The notes below the pieces were generated by a model. It saw only the letters and a program-made list of their open reading frames with translations, did not search any database and was not told where the DNA came from. The position numbers and the translations under genes were made by a program. From the NCBI GenBank assembly GCA_017552435.1, contig JAFZPZ010000039.1, forward strand, positions 1 to 39,742: a stretch of 39,742 nt of DNA. The letters run 5' to 3'. Source of the DNA: Bacteroidaceae bacterium. GTDB lineage: Bacteria > Bacteroidota > Bacteroidia > Bacteroidales > Bacteroidaceae. This document shows positions 1-8,782 of this stretch, piece by piece. How positions within the stretch are numbered: the stretch's first letter is position 1; the number at the start of each line of letters is the position of its first letter.

Positions 1-55
1 GGAAGCAATCATCACAAAGGAGCAGCAATAGCAAACCGCTACTACAAAATTACAG

Positions 56-89
56 CAGCAGCTACAGTCGAATGGGATTGTAGCTGCTG
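56..89 (-). terminator. Hairpin downstream of glutaminase gene, possible terminator
   Basis: An 11-bp perfect stem (CAGCAGCTACA at 56-66 pairs with 79-89) with a 12-nt loop lies about 85 nt past the stop codon of the minus-strand glutaminase gene. On the minus strand only a weak T-run (TAATTTT) follows, so intrinsic termination is plausible but not proven. No gene is seen in 1-172. Confidence 0.4.
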
Positions 90-172
90 TCGCTATAATA
101 TATAGGTACTAATACCTGTATTTGGTCGAATGCTTACCGTTGTTCTGCAACTTACTGAATAATGTCTATCCC

Positions 173-2716
173 TCACTTAGTCGCTTTCTTGTCCATCAGA
201 ACCTTCATCCAGTAGCCGCCGATGACGCTGCGGGCCTTGAAGCCTGTCATGCGACCGGTCTTGGTGTCGTGCCAGTCGGAAATTGGCACACGGCTCTCAG
301 TTTCGTTGATGTACTTGTAGAGGGGATCGACGAAGGCCTGGAAGTCCTCGGCATTGTCTGCCATCGCAGCCGACCACATGATCCAGTCGCTCTTGGTGTA
401 GTCCTTGCGGCAATCGAGGGGCAGGCCATACTCGTTCTGCTTCGTCAGGTAGTATTTTACCTCGGTCTGCATGGCGTTGTTCGGAATGATGCCTGTGCCC
501 CAGAGCTTGTCCCAAACCATATTATACTTCTGGCTCCAAGTCTCCTCGCCTGCACCGTATGCCAGCTCATAGTGGTCATTGACCTTCGTCTCGCTTTCCC
601 AGACAGCAGCCATCTCCTTGGCCTTGGAGTTGTACTTTTCATAAACATCGTCAAGTCCCTTCATCTTAGCGAGTTCTGCATAGCCAGTTACACCCATGAT
701 TGCTTTGATGGCGAGGTTGCAGTTGCCAGCCCAGTGTCCTGCGAAGTCATCGGTACAGAGCTGGTTGGCCGGGTGCAGGCCGTTCTCCACGAGGTAGTCA
801 GCCCAAGTAGTGATAAGGTCCCAGTACTTCTCGACATAATCAGAATTGCCCTCCTGCTTGCAGATCTGTGCTGCGAGGGTAATCATGTTGCCGGCTTCTT
901 CTAAAGGCATGTCGCCACCATAGACCTGACCGTTGGCCTTTGGGTACTGTCCCAGGTCGTGTGCGGCAAAGGGCTTCGTCCATCGTCCCGTGAGGCTGTA
1001 GTCGAAGATGGAGGTCATCATGCCCTTCTGCAACTCGGGATTGTAGCAGAGGTAGAGGGGAGCCTCGGGATAAGTCAGGTCAACCGTGTTGACGCAGCCG
1101 TTGGAATTGTTTTCCTTCGAGAAGAAGAGCACGTTGCCCTCATCGTCGCGGAAGAGCTTGTGGGCAGCATTCACATGACGATAGGAACCGGAGAGAATCT
1201 CGGCATACTTCACACCACCTGCAGCCAGGGCGTCGTCGTAGATGGTCTTGTCCATCTTGCGGCAGCGCTCCATGATGTCTGTGTAGCCAGACTTCATGCG
1301 GTCGAACATGTCGAAGATGCTGACTTTGCCCTCGTGTGCCCAATAACCCTTGTAGCGCTTGTAGAAGTACTCGATGTCCCAGATCTCGTCGTAGCCAATC
1401 ATGGCGAAGCTGCTGCCCAGTTCGGTCTTGCCAAAGTCGTGGACATAGGCCAGCGTGGGCAGGGAGGCTTGCTTTTGGCAAACGACCTCTTGCTCACCCT
1501 GGGGCAGATTGCCGTCCATCAGGAACTGCGTCTTGATGTCGCCGTCGGAGGCCATAGAAAGCTGTCCGTTGGTGCCAGAAAGATAGAGGTAGCCCCAGTC
1601 GATGCAGATGCCGTCGCCCGTCTTGGCGAGGATGGGCTGTTGGATGGTGCCGGCCTTGAGGTACTGTGTGCCGTTCTCCTGAATCATATTCGAGATGGTG
1701 GGCTGCTGAACCTTGTTCACAGCCATCTGGGGCGTTGTGGAGAAGTAGAACTGCACTTCGTGCTCCTGTCCGTCGGTGGAGCGCACCTGGTAGGAGATGT
1801 AGTTGATGGGAGCGGAGAGCAGGTCGAGGTCATCGATGATGTGAGGTGCCGTGAACACGACATCCAGCTCCACGGGACCGCATGCGAAGGTGTAGTAGGT
1901 GTTGCATGCCAGCACGTCCACACTCTTCTGCTGTGCCGTCACGATTTGGTCATTGCCCTTTGCTATGTTGCGGAAGATGCCGAAATCGACGAGCGCACCG
2001 CCCGTTTTATTATAGCAATGAACTGCAAAGACGTTCTGTCCTTCCTTGAGGAGGTTGGCCTTCTCGCCATCCAAGCGGACAACCACGCCATCCACATAGT
2101 CCATGATACCGGTAGCTGCCTTCTCGCCGTTGATGTAGATTTCGCAGGCATCGTCGTGGGAGAAGATGAGGTAGAGGTCGCCATCGAGCTGACCGGAAGT
2201 CAGCTCCACGGTGCGGCGCACCCAGATATCATTGTCCTCTTTTGTCCAAGGGGTGCGGATGTTGTCGTAGTTGTCGGAACCGAAAGCACCCTTGCCGTTC
2301 TTCCATGCCGAGGCATCGAAGTCGGGCTTCATCCAGTTGTCGGAAGGCTTCTTGTCTGTGTACTGTGCCTCCCACTCGGCCTCGTTCGACATCGGAACGA
2401 CGCTCTCCATCAGCGTGCGCTGGGCGGCACCCATCCAGCGATAGGTAGTGCCATCGACGCGGAGCAGGCCTTCCATGGGCTTCTCATCGTTAGTCCAATG
2501 GCGGGTACTGCCGTTGGTCAGGTTGTCGTAGGGACTCCACACGGAGAAGTAGGGGTCACTGACAATGAGTGGAACACTGGGCAGACGCAGGTCGGTCTGC
2601 TTGTAAGGCTCGAAGAAACTCGGTTCGACATCCGAAGAGAAAGTCAACTTGGCAGTCTGGTTACAGCCAGTCATGAAGATTGCCACTAAGGCAATTGATA
2701 GAACAATCTTTTTCAT
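173..2716 (-). CDS. Glutaminase-family lipoprotein (DUF4965/DUF1793 type)
   Basis: This 847-aa exported protein resembles the fungal GtaA/Bacteroidetes glutaminase family (DUF4964-DUF5127-DUF4965-DUF1793 architecture), whose fungal members hydrolyse L-glutamine to glutamate and ammonia. The N-terminus is a lipoprotein signal with lipobox MTGC, Cys at residue 18, so a membrane-anchored periplasmic or surface protein is likely. Residues about 45-95 (DPYFSVWSPYDNL, then RHWTNDEKP) match the family's conserved start. Residues about 120-250 look like an inserted galactose-binding-type beta sandwich (LYLIFSHDDACEIYING). The C-terminal half is the predicted alpha/alpha barrel, with GHWAGNCNLAIKAI and YNMVWDKLWG typical of DUF1793. 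It lies 60 nt after the WcaJ-like gene on the same strand and could be read through from the polysaccharide operon, although its function is unrelated. The family assignment is firm; activity on glutamine rather than another amide is inferred. Confidence 0.88.
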   Translation of the reverse strand: MKKIVLSIALVAIFMTGCNQTAKLTFSSDVEPSFFEPYKQTDLRLPSVPLIVSDPYFSVWSPYDNLTNGSTRHWTNDEKPMEGLLRVDGTTYRWMGAAQRTLMESVVPMSNEAEWEAQYTDKKPSDNWMKPDFDASAWKNGKGAFGSDNYDNIRTPWTKEDNDIWVRRTVELTSGQLDGDLYLIFSHDDACEIYINGEKAATGIMDYVDGVVVRLDGEKANLLKEGQNVFAVHCYNKTGGALVDFGIFRNIAKGNDQIVTAQQKSVDVLACNTYYTFACGPVELDVVFTAPHIIDDLDLLSAPINYISYQVRSTDGQEHEVQFYFSTTPQMAVNKVQQPTISNMIQENGTQYLKAGTIQQPILAKTGDGICIDWGYLYLSGTNGQLSMASDGDIKTQFLMDGNLPQGEQEVVCQKQASLPTLAYVHDFGKTELGSSFAMIGYDEIWDIEYFYKRYKGYWAHEGKVSIFDMFDRMKSGYTDIMERCRKMDKTIYDDALAAGGVKYAEILSGSYRHVNAAHKLFRDDEGNVLFFSKENNSNGCVNTVDLTYPEAPLYLCYNPELQKGMMTSIFDYSLTGRWTKPFAAHDLGQYPKANGQVYGGDMPLEEAGNMITLAAQICKQEGNSDYVEKYWDLITTWADYLVENGLHPANQLCTDDFAGHWAGNCNLAIKAIMGVTGYAELAKMKGLDDVYEKYNSKAKEMAAVWESETKVNDHYELAYGAGEETWSQKYNMVWDKLWGTGIIPNNAMQTEVKYYLTKQNEYGLPLDCRKDYTKSDWIMWSAAMADNAEDFQAFVDPLYKYINETESRVPISDWHDTKTGRMTGFKARSVIGGYWMKVLMDKKATK

Positions 2717-2728
2717 CCTTGATTGAAT

Positions 2729-2763
2729 TTAGTAAATTGGTGTATTAGTCGTTTAGTCGTTTG
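2729..2763. repeat. Short degenerate tandem repeat at gene junction
   Basis: Between the WcaJ-like stop and the glutaminase start the DNA is built of degenerate octamers; TTTAGTCG-like units occur at 2745-2763 and looser ACTAAA-type units follow. Read on the minus strand, the units carry TAA stop codons in several frames. It resembles the repeats at 5254-5287, 16350-16386, 28292-28330 and 29374-29415. Confidence 0.5.
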
Positions 2764-2776
2764 GGATGAGAATGCT

Positions 2777-4174
2777 TTAGTAGGCGTTCTCTTCTCCGTG
2801 AATGGCGTTATAGATTGTCTTCCATATAATGAAGAGGTCGAGGGCGAAACTCCAATGTTCGATGTACCAGATGTCTTTTTTGATACGGCCCTCCATTTGC
2901 CACAGTTCCTGTGTCTCACCGCGGAACCCCGACACTTGGGCAAAACCGGTGATGCCGGGCTTGGTAAAGTGGCGCACCATATAGCTGGCAATAAGTTCGC
3001 TGTATTGTTTCGTGTGCTGAAGCATGTGGGGTCGAGGCCCGACGATACTCATATTCCCCAGCCAGACATTGATGAATTGCGGTAGTTCGTCAATGCTGGT
3101 GCGGCGCATGAATTCTCCGATGCGTGTCTTGCGCGGGTCGTCTTTCGTGGCCTGTACTGTGTCACTATCCACATTGACGCGCATAGAACGGAACTTGTAG
3201 CAGTAGAAGTCCTTGCCGTTCAGTCCCGAACGTTTCTGTTTGAAGAAGACAGGACCTGGTGAGCTGAGCTTGATGAGCAGTCCGAAAATGATATAGACGA
3301 AGGGAAATATGGTCAAAAGGAAGATGCTGGAAACGGTGAAATCGAATGCACGCTTTATAATGCGGTTTCCTACCAATGATAGTGGTTCGTAGTGCAGGCT
3401 AAGAACAGGTGTTCCTACCATCAGATCGATGGCCATAGTGTGTCGCTGGTAGTTGAAGGCATCGGGAATGTGGCAGTAGCGCACCAGATTATGGGCACAG
3501 GTCTGCATGATAGTGTTTATCAGATCGTTCTGCGATGAAGGCAGCAGACAATAGACATTGTGCAGTTGGTGCGCCTCGATATAGGCCGGAGCTTCCTCCG
3601 GCTTCCCTAGATAGCCCTTTTCTGTCACAGTCGTCCTTGGCTTGTCGGCAAAGTAACCCTTGACGTTGAAACCTGTAGTGGGATCGGAGGCCATCGTCTT
3701 GTAGAGTTCGCTGGCAACGTTGATATTGCCAACGAAGATGACACTCATCGTGTTGTGGCCATGACGTCGGTACCATTTGATGCAGTTCCTTAGTCCCCAA
3801 CGGTACAGGAACACGAAGATGATGATGAACCCATAGAAGGGCAACATGAAGTCCCAGGTCATCAGGGGCCAACGGAACACCCACATCACCATCAGGCTAA
3901 GCACAATAAAGAGTGTTGTGCTTTGCATTGAACTTCTCAGCAACTGGTCGCCGCGCACAAAGCGGTCGTGGATGTGATACTGGCTTTGCAGGTCGCAGAG
4001 GACATACACCAATGTCATAAGGAGCATCAGACGTTTGTAGTGCGGAGTGGTGACGTTGCCCAAGCTCTGATAAACAAAGGACATCGTCAGCAGGGCAGCA
4101 TTCAGGGCAATTAACTCGCCTGCCAGTATCATCCTGCGTATGCTGTTGTCGGAAGTCTTGTTTTCTTTAACCAT
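2777..4174 (-). CDS. Undecaprenyl-phosphate sugar phosphotransferase (WcaJ/CpsE-type)
   Basis: A 465-aa membrane phosphoglycosyl transferase that should move a sugar-1-phosphate from a nucleotide sugar onto undecaprenyl phosphate, the priming step of polysaccharide repeat-unit assembly. Several hydrophobic helices occupy residues about 15-130, a CoA-binding/Rossmann-like domain about 140-260, and the bacterial sugar transferase domain 275-465. That domain shows KRAFDF at 274, a re-entrant hydrophobic helix, SSPGPVFFKQKR around 304-315, YKFRSMR at 326-332, and the diagnostic DELPQFINVWLGNMSIVGPRP region at 362-382 with the catalytic Asp-Glu. The start overlaps the stop of the upstream gene by one base (TAATG), so the two are translationally coupled. 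The donor sugar (glucose or galactose phosphate, or an amino sugar) cannot be read from sequence. It is the last polysaccharide gene of the operon, although it acts first in the pathway. Confidence 0.9.
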   Translation of the reverse strand: MVKENKTSDNSIRRMILAGELIALNAALLTMSFVYQSLGNVTTPHYKRLMLLMTLVYVLCDLQSQYHIHDRFVRGDQLLRSSMQSTTLFIVLSLMVMWVFRWPLMTWDFMLPFYGFIIIFVFLYRWGLRNCIKWYRRHGHNTMSVIFVGNINVASELYKTMASDPTTGFNVKGYFADKPRTTVTEKGYLGKPEEAPAYIEAHQLHNVYCLLPSSQNDLINTIMQTCAHNLVRYCHIPDAFNYQRHTMAIDLMVGTPVLSLHYEPLSLVGNRIIKRAFDFTVSSIFLLTIFPFVYIIFGLLIKLSSPGPVFFKQKRSGLNGKDFYCYKFRSMRVNVDSDTVQATKDDPRKTRIGEFMRRTSIDELPQFINVWLGNMSIVGPRPHMLQHTKQYSELIASYMVRHFTKPGITGFAQVSGFRGETQELWQMEGRIKKDIWYIEHWSFALDLFIIWKTIYNAIHGEENAY

Positions 4175-5253
4175 TATAAATAACCATTAAAAAGTCTCCA
4201 GATATATTGCGATATTCGGTAATATGGATGCCAGAATACCTCGCGGGGATATTGTCCGACGAGGCGCCAACTCCAGCGAGTGCCCCACGTCAGTCGTTCC
4301 CAGCGGCTCATCTTTGCCCAATTGCCAACGCGGTCGTCTGCATGACCGAAGTTTCCTGCTCGCATTACTTCGCCCAACAGGAAGCGCCCGCGCCTTTCAT
4401 TGGGATCGATTAACATCTGTTCTTTTGGCATATTGAATACCTCGCCCAGTACCCACATCAGTGCACTGCAGAAGTCTTTCAGCCCAAGCTCCTGAATGAC
4501 GGGCTGAACTGCTTGCTTTAATTTCACCCCGGCCGGAGTGGTGAGAATCTGACTCAGATAGTAATAGTCCATCAGTTGCCTGAGTCCAATGCCTTCGAAG
4601 AAAAGATGTCGGTAGATGTGGCTCAGTTGGAAAACCAGATTCATTTCGTCGTTGGGGATGTTGATGACCCCCTCGTCGGGGAGTTCCACTCGTTTTGGGT
4701 GGGCGAGTTGCTGGCGGTAGTAGTGCTGCATCTTGCTGTTTTTGAAGGGGTCGTATAGGAAGCTGGGTAGGAAGTGAATCTCGATAGATGTGTCCTTGCG
4801 AACGGGGAAGTCCATCTCGATGCGTGTTACCTCCAGTTTCGGGAAACGGCTGCGGATGTAGTCGGCTATCTTTTTGCGGTCGCCGTCGAGCCAGATGTCA
4901 ATGTCGCCTGGGATTCGCAGCATTGGGTCGGGATAGAGTAGGGCATTGCCCTGTCCCTTGAGGATGACGTTCCGATAACCCAGTTTCTCCCATCGCTCGC
5001 TTACCCAAATGGTGTCATGATTGAGGCGTTTGTTGTCACAGATAATCTTCTGCACCGTTGCATGCCAGTTGATGAGCAGCTGTCTTGGGGGCTTCTGGTC
5101 GGGGGAAATCCGGCTCAGACCTTCGTAAAGTACACCCACGAGTGTCTGACGTTTTGCCTCATCAAACAACTCATACCACTCCTTGTCGGAGGGTGTATGG
5201 CTGAATGTTTCCTGCCTGCCCAGTGCTATGCGTATGAGTTCAAAGAATAGCAT
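4174..5253 (-). CDS. Nucleotidyltransferase-fold protein (NTP_transf_5-like)
   Basis: A 359-aa protein of the 'uncharacterised nucleotidyltransferase' family common in Bacteroidetes capsule and exopolysaccharide loci. Residues about 95-125 hold the recognisable core: LKGQGNALLYPDP, then GDIDIWLDGD, the Asp-x-Asp pattern that binds metal in the nucleotidyltransferase fold. A third acidic position (RIEMDF and SIEIHF) follows near 140-160. The rest is helical with no membrane segment or signal peptide, so it is cytoplasmic. It sits between the WecG-type glycosyltransferase and the phosphoglycosyl transferase and overlaps the latter by one base. A role in modifying or activating a precursor sugar or carrier is an inference from context; no substrate is known to me. 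Confidence 0.75.
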   Translation of the reverse strand: MLFFELIRIALGRQETFSHTPSDKEWYELFDEAKRQTLVGVLYEGLSRISPDQKPPRQLLINWHATVQKIICDNKRLNHDTIWVSERWEKLGYRNVILKGQGNALLYPDPMLRIPGDIDIWLDGDRKKIADYIRSRFPKLEVTRIEMDFPVRKDTSIEIHFLPSFLYDPFKNSKMQHYYRQQLAHPKRVELPDEGVINIPNDEMNLVFQLSHIYRHLFFEGIGLRQLMDYYYLSQILTTPAGVKLKQAVQPVIQELGLKDFCSALMWVLGEVFNMPKEQMLIDPNERRGRFLLGEVMRAGNFGHADDRVGNWAKMSRWERLTWGTRWSWRLVGQYPREVFWHPYYRISQYIWRLFNGYL

Positions 5254-5287
5254 GTTGTTTATTAATTCTTTAACTTATTAACTCTTT
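5254..5287. repeat. Degenerate AT-rich tandem repeat at gene junction
   Basis: TTAATTCTTTAACTTATTAACTCTTT-type units (8-10 nt, imperfect) cover the 16-nt gap and also encode the last residues (KELIS) and stop of the WecG-like gene. Stops occur in several frames on the minus strand. The pattern matches other gene junctions in this window. Confidence 0.4.
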
Positions 5288-6019
5288 AAATATGTAGTAT
5301 AGGAACTTTGTATTGCCGATGATGTAGCGTCGCCACATGCGCCGCGGTTCTATTAGGAGGCGGTAGAGCCATTCCAGTGAATGGTTCTGCCACCATAGTG
5401 GAGCGCGTTTCACCGTTCCTGCATAGAAGTCGAATACCGCACCGATGGTTCCGCAATGGCAATGAATGTCGAGTTCGTTCCAATGTTGGTATGTCCACTT
5501 CTCCTGTTTGGGTGCCGTCATACCTATCCACAACAGATCCGGGTCAGCATCGTTGATAGCCTGTATCATAGCCCGATTGTCCTCTTCCGAGAACTCCGGC
5601 TTGTAGGGTGGGGAATAGGTCACAATCTCCAGGTTGGGATAATCGACGGCAGCCCGTTCGCAAATCAACGACAATACCTTCTCGCTGGAGCCGAGGAACA
5701 TTACCTTGCCCTTTTTCATTTTTTCATTTTTACATTCTTTCATTTTCGAGTTGAGGTGTGACATCTCAAACTCGAACAAATCCCATCCTGCGATTCGCTC
5801 CTTTGGCTGGCTCTTAGCTTTCAACCATCTGCAAGCCTTCACAATGGAAGCGCCATCCGGAATCAGGTAGTCTCCCTTGCAGAGTGCTTCGGCAAATGCC
5901 TCATCCTTTTGTGCTACATTAAAAGAATGGGCATTGATGGTATTGATGAGCGTCTTGCCAGCAGGAATCATACCGAGTTCTGACTGTGAGCAGACGAGAT
6001 TTAGGACCTTGAGCTTCAT
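5270..6019 (-). CDS. WecG/TagA/CpsF family glycosyltransferase (GT26)
   Basis: A 249-aa cytoplasmic/peripheral glycosyltransferase of family GT26, which adds a sugar such as ManNAc or ManNAcA to an undecaprenyl-linked acceptor. Hallmarks are NTINAHSFNVAQKD near residue 27, the YLIPDGASIV motif near 52 with the conserved Pro-Asp-Gly, and LWIGMTAPKQEKW near 165 (the family GxPKQE-type motif). The length agrees with the family (about 240-260). Residues about 90-104 are a lysine/methionine-rich stretch (SKMKECKNEKMKKGK) just before the KVMFLGSS strand; the underlying DNA is a simple repeat (5712-5746) that looks like an in-frame low-complexity expansion. The start overlaps the preceding glycosyltransferase stop as ATGA. 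Confidence 0.87.
   Translation of the reverse strand: MKLKVLNLVCSQSELGMIPAGKTLINTINAHSFNVAQKDEAFAEALCKGDYLIPDGASIVKACRWLKAKSQPKERIAGWDLFEFEMSHLNSKMKECKNEKMKKGKVMFLGSSEKVLSLICERAAVDYPNLEIVTYSPPYKPEFSEEDNRAMIQAINDADPDLLWIGMTAPKQEKWTYQHWNELDIHCHCGTIGAVFDFYAGTVKRAPLWWQNHSLEWLYRLLIEPRRMWRRYIIGNTKFLYYIFKELIS
5712..5746. repeat. In-frame TTTTTCAT-type simple repeat inside a gene
   Basis: Four degenerate copies of a TTTTTCATT-like 9-10-nt unit lie in a row within the WecG-like coding sequence and encode a Lys/Met/Glu-rich loop. The composition differs from the flanking coding DNA. Confidence 0.6.
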
Positions 6020-7146
6020 TGGTTCGTGGCTTGTAATTTGAATAATGTATCGTATTCTTCTTTCAATCTGTCATAAATGATATTTTCCGTATAGTTGCTT
6101 TGTATTCGCCAGTAGGCTTGTTTTGACAATTCCAGAATGTTCCCGTTTTCAATGATTTGTGTAACAACATCAGCAAATGATTCCGGGGAAAGTTTCTTGA
6201 CAATCAGAGCATCGTTCCCGATTATTGCGCGGTTGAATCCCATATCTGTCGCAACAGGGATGAGTCCCCAAGCCATCGCCTCTGTAAGGGCATTGCTGTG
6301 TCCTTCCCGTGGTTCTGTAGTCGGGAAAAGATAGAAATGCTTGTCAGAAAGGTACTCCTTCAGTTTCTGGTGATTGCAGGCTGGATGCATCGTGATACGA
6401 TTGGCAAATTCCGATGCACTGATATAGCGCGTGATTTCCTCTGCGTATGCAGATTCTGTGCAGTTGCCAACTATATCGAGATATATGCTTGGGTATTTTG
6501 CTGCCAGCAAATTGAATGTATCAATAACGACCTTCACGTTCTTCTGCCTCGAAATACGGCCAAAGTATAACAGATTGATGCGCTCTGTAGGTTTTGTGGG
6601 ATATGTATCGGGACAAAAATCCTGCATAACACAGTTGGGATAATAGAAGAAACGTTTACTTGGTGCTATGCTATTGATAAGTGTCCTGTTTTCTTCTCCT
6701 TGACTGAAGATAGCATCTGCACATCTGATCGTTGCAGCAAACGTCTGGCGGTAGCATTTCGTCCCGTTTTCATAGTGGTCTGTAGCACCTCCGCCTCGCA
6801 TCTCATAGATGGTGCTATAGCCTAACAGATGTGATATGCCCACGAGGATTCTTTCGAAGTAAATGGTTGAACCATAAAACCCGACAATATGGACAAGGCT
6901 GTTCCTGCGTCTTCCGAACAGTATAACACAGAAAAACTTGATGATGTTCCAAAGCATCAGGCAAATGATGACAAAAGTATCGGCATAGGTATGTTTGAAC
7001 ACCCTATTGTATTTCTCAATCAGGTGTACCTCGTATTCGGCCTGTCGCATCATCCCGAGTGTGCGACGATTCCCTATCTCGCCGCCACCATAAGGCTGTC
7101 GGTCCCAATGCCCAAAGTTGGCAAAGAAATATATTCGCGGGGTCAT
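6016..7146 (-). CDS. Glycosyltransferase, GT4-like
   Basis: A 376-aa glycosyltransferase with the GT-B fold of family GT4. The N-terminal domain starts with the glycine-rich loop YGGGEIGNRRTLG (residues about 19-31), and a hydrophobic stretch at about 58-76 may be a membrane-association helix. The C-terminal donor-binding domain has NLLYFGRISRQKNVKVVID (about 195-215), LDIVGN, and the retaining GT-B E-x7-E-like region TEPREGHSNALTEAMAWG (about 290-310). It overlaps the downstream WecG-like gene by four bases (ATGA) and the upstream acetyltransferase similarly, so it is expressed as part of the polysaccharide operon. Donor and acceptor sugars are unknown. Confidence 0.85.
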   Translation of the reverse strand: MTPRIYFFANFGHWDRQPYGGGEIGNRRTLGMMRQAEYEVHLIEKYNRVFKHTYADTFVIICLMLWNIIKFFCVILFGRRRNSLVHIVGFYGSTIYFERILVGISHLLGYSTIYEMRGGGATDHYENGTKCYRQTFAATIRCADAIFSQGEENRTLINSIAPSKRFFYYPNCVMQDFCPDTYPTKPTERINLLYFGRISRQKNVKVVIDTFNLLAAKYPSIYLDIVGNCTESAYAEEITRYISASEFANRITMHPACNHQKLKEYLSDKHFYLFPTTEPREGHSNALTEAMAWGLIPVATDMGFNRAIIGNDALIVKKLSPESFADVVTQIIENGNILELSKQAYWRIQSNYTENIIYDRLKEEYDTLFKLQATNQ

Positions 7147-7694
7147 TCCTTGTATTTCAGTATTTTTGCAGGTACACCGCCCACAATGCAGTTATCAGGT
7201 ATATCCTTGGTTACAACCGCGCCAGCTCCTATCGTTACATTATTCCCGATAATGACAGGTCCCAGAATGGTTACTCCAGTGCTGATGTAGCAATTGTTCC
7301 CGATATAGACATCGGCTTTTTCCCTGGGCTCCTTCCTTCCGATGAGTACATTGGGGAGTATCGTGCAGTTCTTCCCTATATGGGAGAAAATGCCAATTCG
7401 CCTGAATCCGGGATGAACCAGATGAAGTCCTTCGTCTATGGTGTTGGGGAATAGCATAATACCGGTCTTTACTCTGAGCCTGCGGAAATTCCACCAGCAC
7501 CATAAGTACGGAATTATGTTGAATATGCTCCTCTTCTGATTTAGATAAAACTCATATTTCCGGAGACACTTGACCAACAGAGCTGGCAGGTAATCGTCCG
7601 AACGCGTAATCCATTTGACGAACATATTGGAACCTGTTATCGTCTGGGAGTCGGTTTGAATGAATCGTTTGAGGTCTTTTCTTGTTCTAATCAT
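7143..7694 (-). CDS. Serine acetyltransferase-like hexapeptide-repeat transferase
   Basis: A 183-aa left-handed beta-helix acyltransferase. The start MIRTRKDLKRF at 7694 is preferred over a Met 13 codons upstream because it overlaps the preceding gene's stop as ATGA and matches the usual start of this polysaccharide-locus family. Hexapeptide repeats run from about residue 105 to the end (IGIFSHIGKNCTILPNVLIG, IGNNCYISTGVTIL, IIGNNVTIGAGAVV) and finish with the family's VGGVPAKILK. The active-site His is probably in LHLVHPG. It likely acetylates a sugar hydroxyl of the polysaccharide; true serine acetyltransferase activity is unlikely because the long SAT N-terminal helical domain is absent. 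Confidence 0.83.
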   Translation of the reverse strand: MIRTRKDLKRFIQTDSQTITGSNMFVKWITRSDDYLPALLVKCLRKYEFYLNQKRSIFNIIPYLWCWWNFRRLRVKTGIMLFPNTIDEGLHLVHPGFRRIGIFSHIGKNCTILPNVLIGRKEPREKADVYIGNNCYISTGVTILGPVIIGNNVTIGAGAVVTKDIPDNCIVGGVPAKILKYKE

Positions 7695-8782
7695 ATTTCT
7701 GCCTGAAAAGCTTGTATATACTGGGTTGCACAATGCTTCATGGAATAGTTATTTTGGAAATGTTCAATGAGTCTTTTCCTGTTGAAATTTTCTGAGGTCT
7801 GAAGGGCATCGATGACAGTCTTGTAAAAGTCCTCTTCATTCATGCTGGGTGACAAATATCCACAACTTCTGTCCTTTATCACATCTGGAATTCCACCAGC
7901 AGGGGTACATATTGGGATGATGCCCGTCGAGATGGCTTCCAGTAACGAAATAGGAAGTCCTTCCCATTTTGAGGAGAGAATGAAGAAGTCGCTGTTTAAA
8001 AGGTAGTCGCAAACATTATTCTTCAGACCTAACCAATGTATATTCGGCGTTGCGGTATCCAGCAGGTGTTTATATTTGGGAGAATTATAGTTCGCACCAA
8101 TGACCAGAAGGATACAATCCATGTTTTCTGCGTGTAGCCGGCAGAATGTCTTGAAGAGTAACGGCTCATTCTTGGGTTCGCTGCATCTTGCTACATGAAC
8201 AAATATTTTTGTCTGATTTGTTTTGCGGTAATTCCGTATCTCTTCTTCTATGTGCTTGAGATTAGGCGAGGGCATCATCTGTGCACGTCCATTATCTATC
8301 TGTATCGCGTTATTCAAATGATAGAGTTCAACGTAAGACTGTTTGCAGATATTGGAAATGGTTATTGCATGAATCCTGCGTTTGTAGAAATAGCGGTAGA
8401 TGGGTGTGAGCCAGGATTTATATTGTCTTTTCTCTGCCAAACTGTGTATGGTATGAAAGTATCTTGCTTTTTTGTACAATAGCGAAGGCAACCAGAGATT
8501 TAGAGCATCCGTATGAGCATGAACGATATCGGGCTTAATCCCCTTGATCGCTTTATAGAGACGCACAAAACCTCTTATGTCCATCCCACTTTTGCACTTG
8601 AGGTTTATGTATCTAACAGCAGGGGACAACTCTGCCTTATAGTATGACTTTCCCGGAATGGAGTCGTCAACTATAGTGCAGAGAAAGATTTCGTTGTTTG
8701 CCGATAATTCATTACAGAGATCAACGACAAACCTTTCTGCTCCGGCCCATGCTGTGGAATAATGAACTTCAAGGATTCTCAT
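7691..8782 (-). CDS. Glycosyltransferase, GT4-like
   Basis: A 363-aa GT-B glycosyltransferase. The N-terminus MRILEVHYSTAWAGAERFVVDL has the glycine-rich acceptor loop typical of GT4, followed by DIVHAHTDALNLWL around residue 90. The donor domain shows IFVHVARCSEPKNEPLLFKTF (about 200-220) and LSSKWEGLPISLLEAISTGIIPI (about 290-312), which contains the E-x7-E catalytic/donor pattern. It overlaps the upstream WbsX-like gene by 14 bases and the downstream acetyltransferase by four, so expression is coupled. A Bacteroides/Prevotella capsule-type glycosidic linkage is expected; specificity is unknown. Confidence 0.86.
   Translation of the reverse strand: MRILEVHYSTAWAGAERFVVDLCNELSANNEIFLCTIVDDSIPGKSYYKAELSPAVRYINLKCKSGMDIRGFVRLYKAIKGIKPDIVHAHTDALNLWLPSLLYKKARYFHTIHSLAEKRQYKSWLTPIYRYFYKRRIHAITISNICKQSYVELYHLNNAIQIDNGRAQMMPSPNLKHIEEEIRNYRKTNQTKIFVHVARCSEPKNEPLLFKTFCRLHAENMDCILLVIGANYNSPKYKHLLDTATPNIHWLGLKNNVCDYLLNSDFFILSSKWEGLPISLLEAISTGIIPICTPAGGIPDVIKDRSCGYLSPSMNEEDFYKTVIDALQTSENFNRKRLIEHFQNNYSMKHCATQYIQAFQAEI

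Noticed and set aside
122-904. Long plus-strand open frame opposite the glutaminase gene
   Set aside because: It is the antisense shadow of a clearly assigned lipoprotein gene with signal peptide and family motifs; the translation shows no family features. The same reasoning applies to 959-2689.
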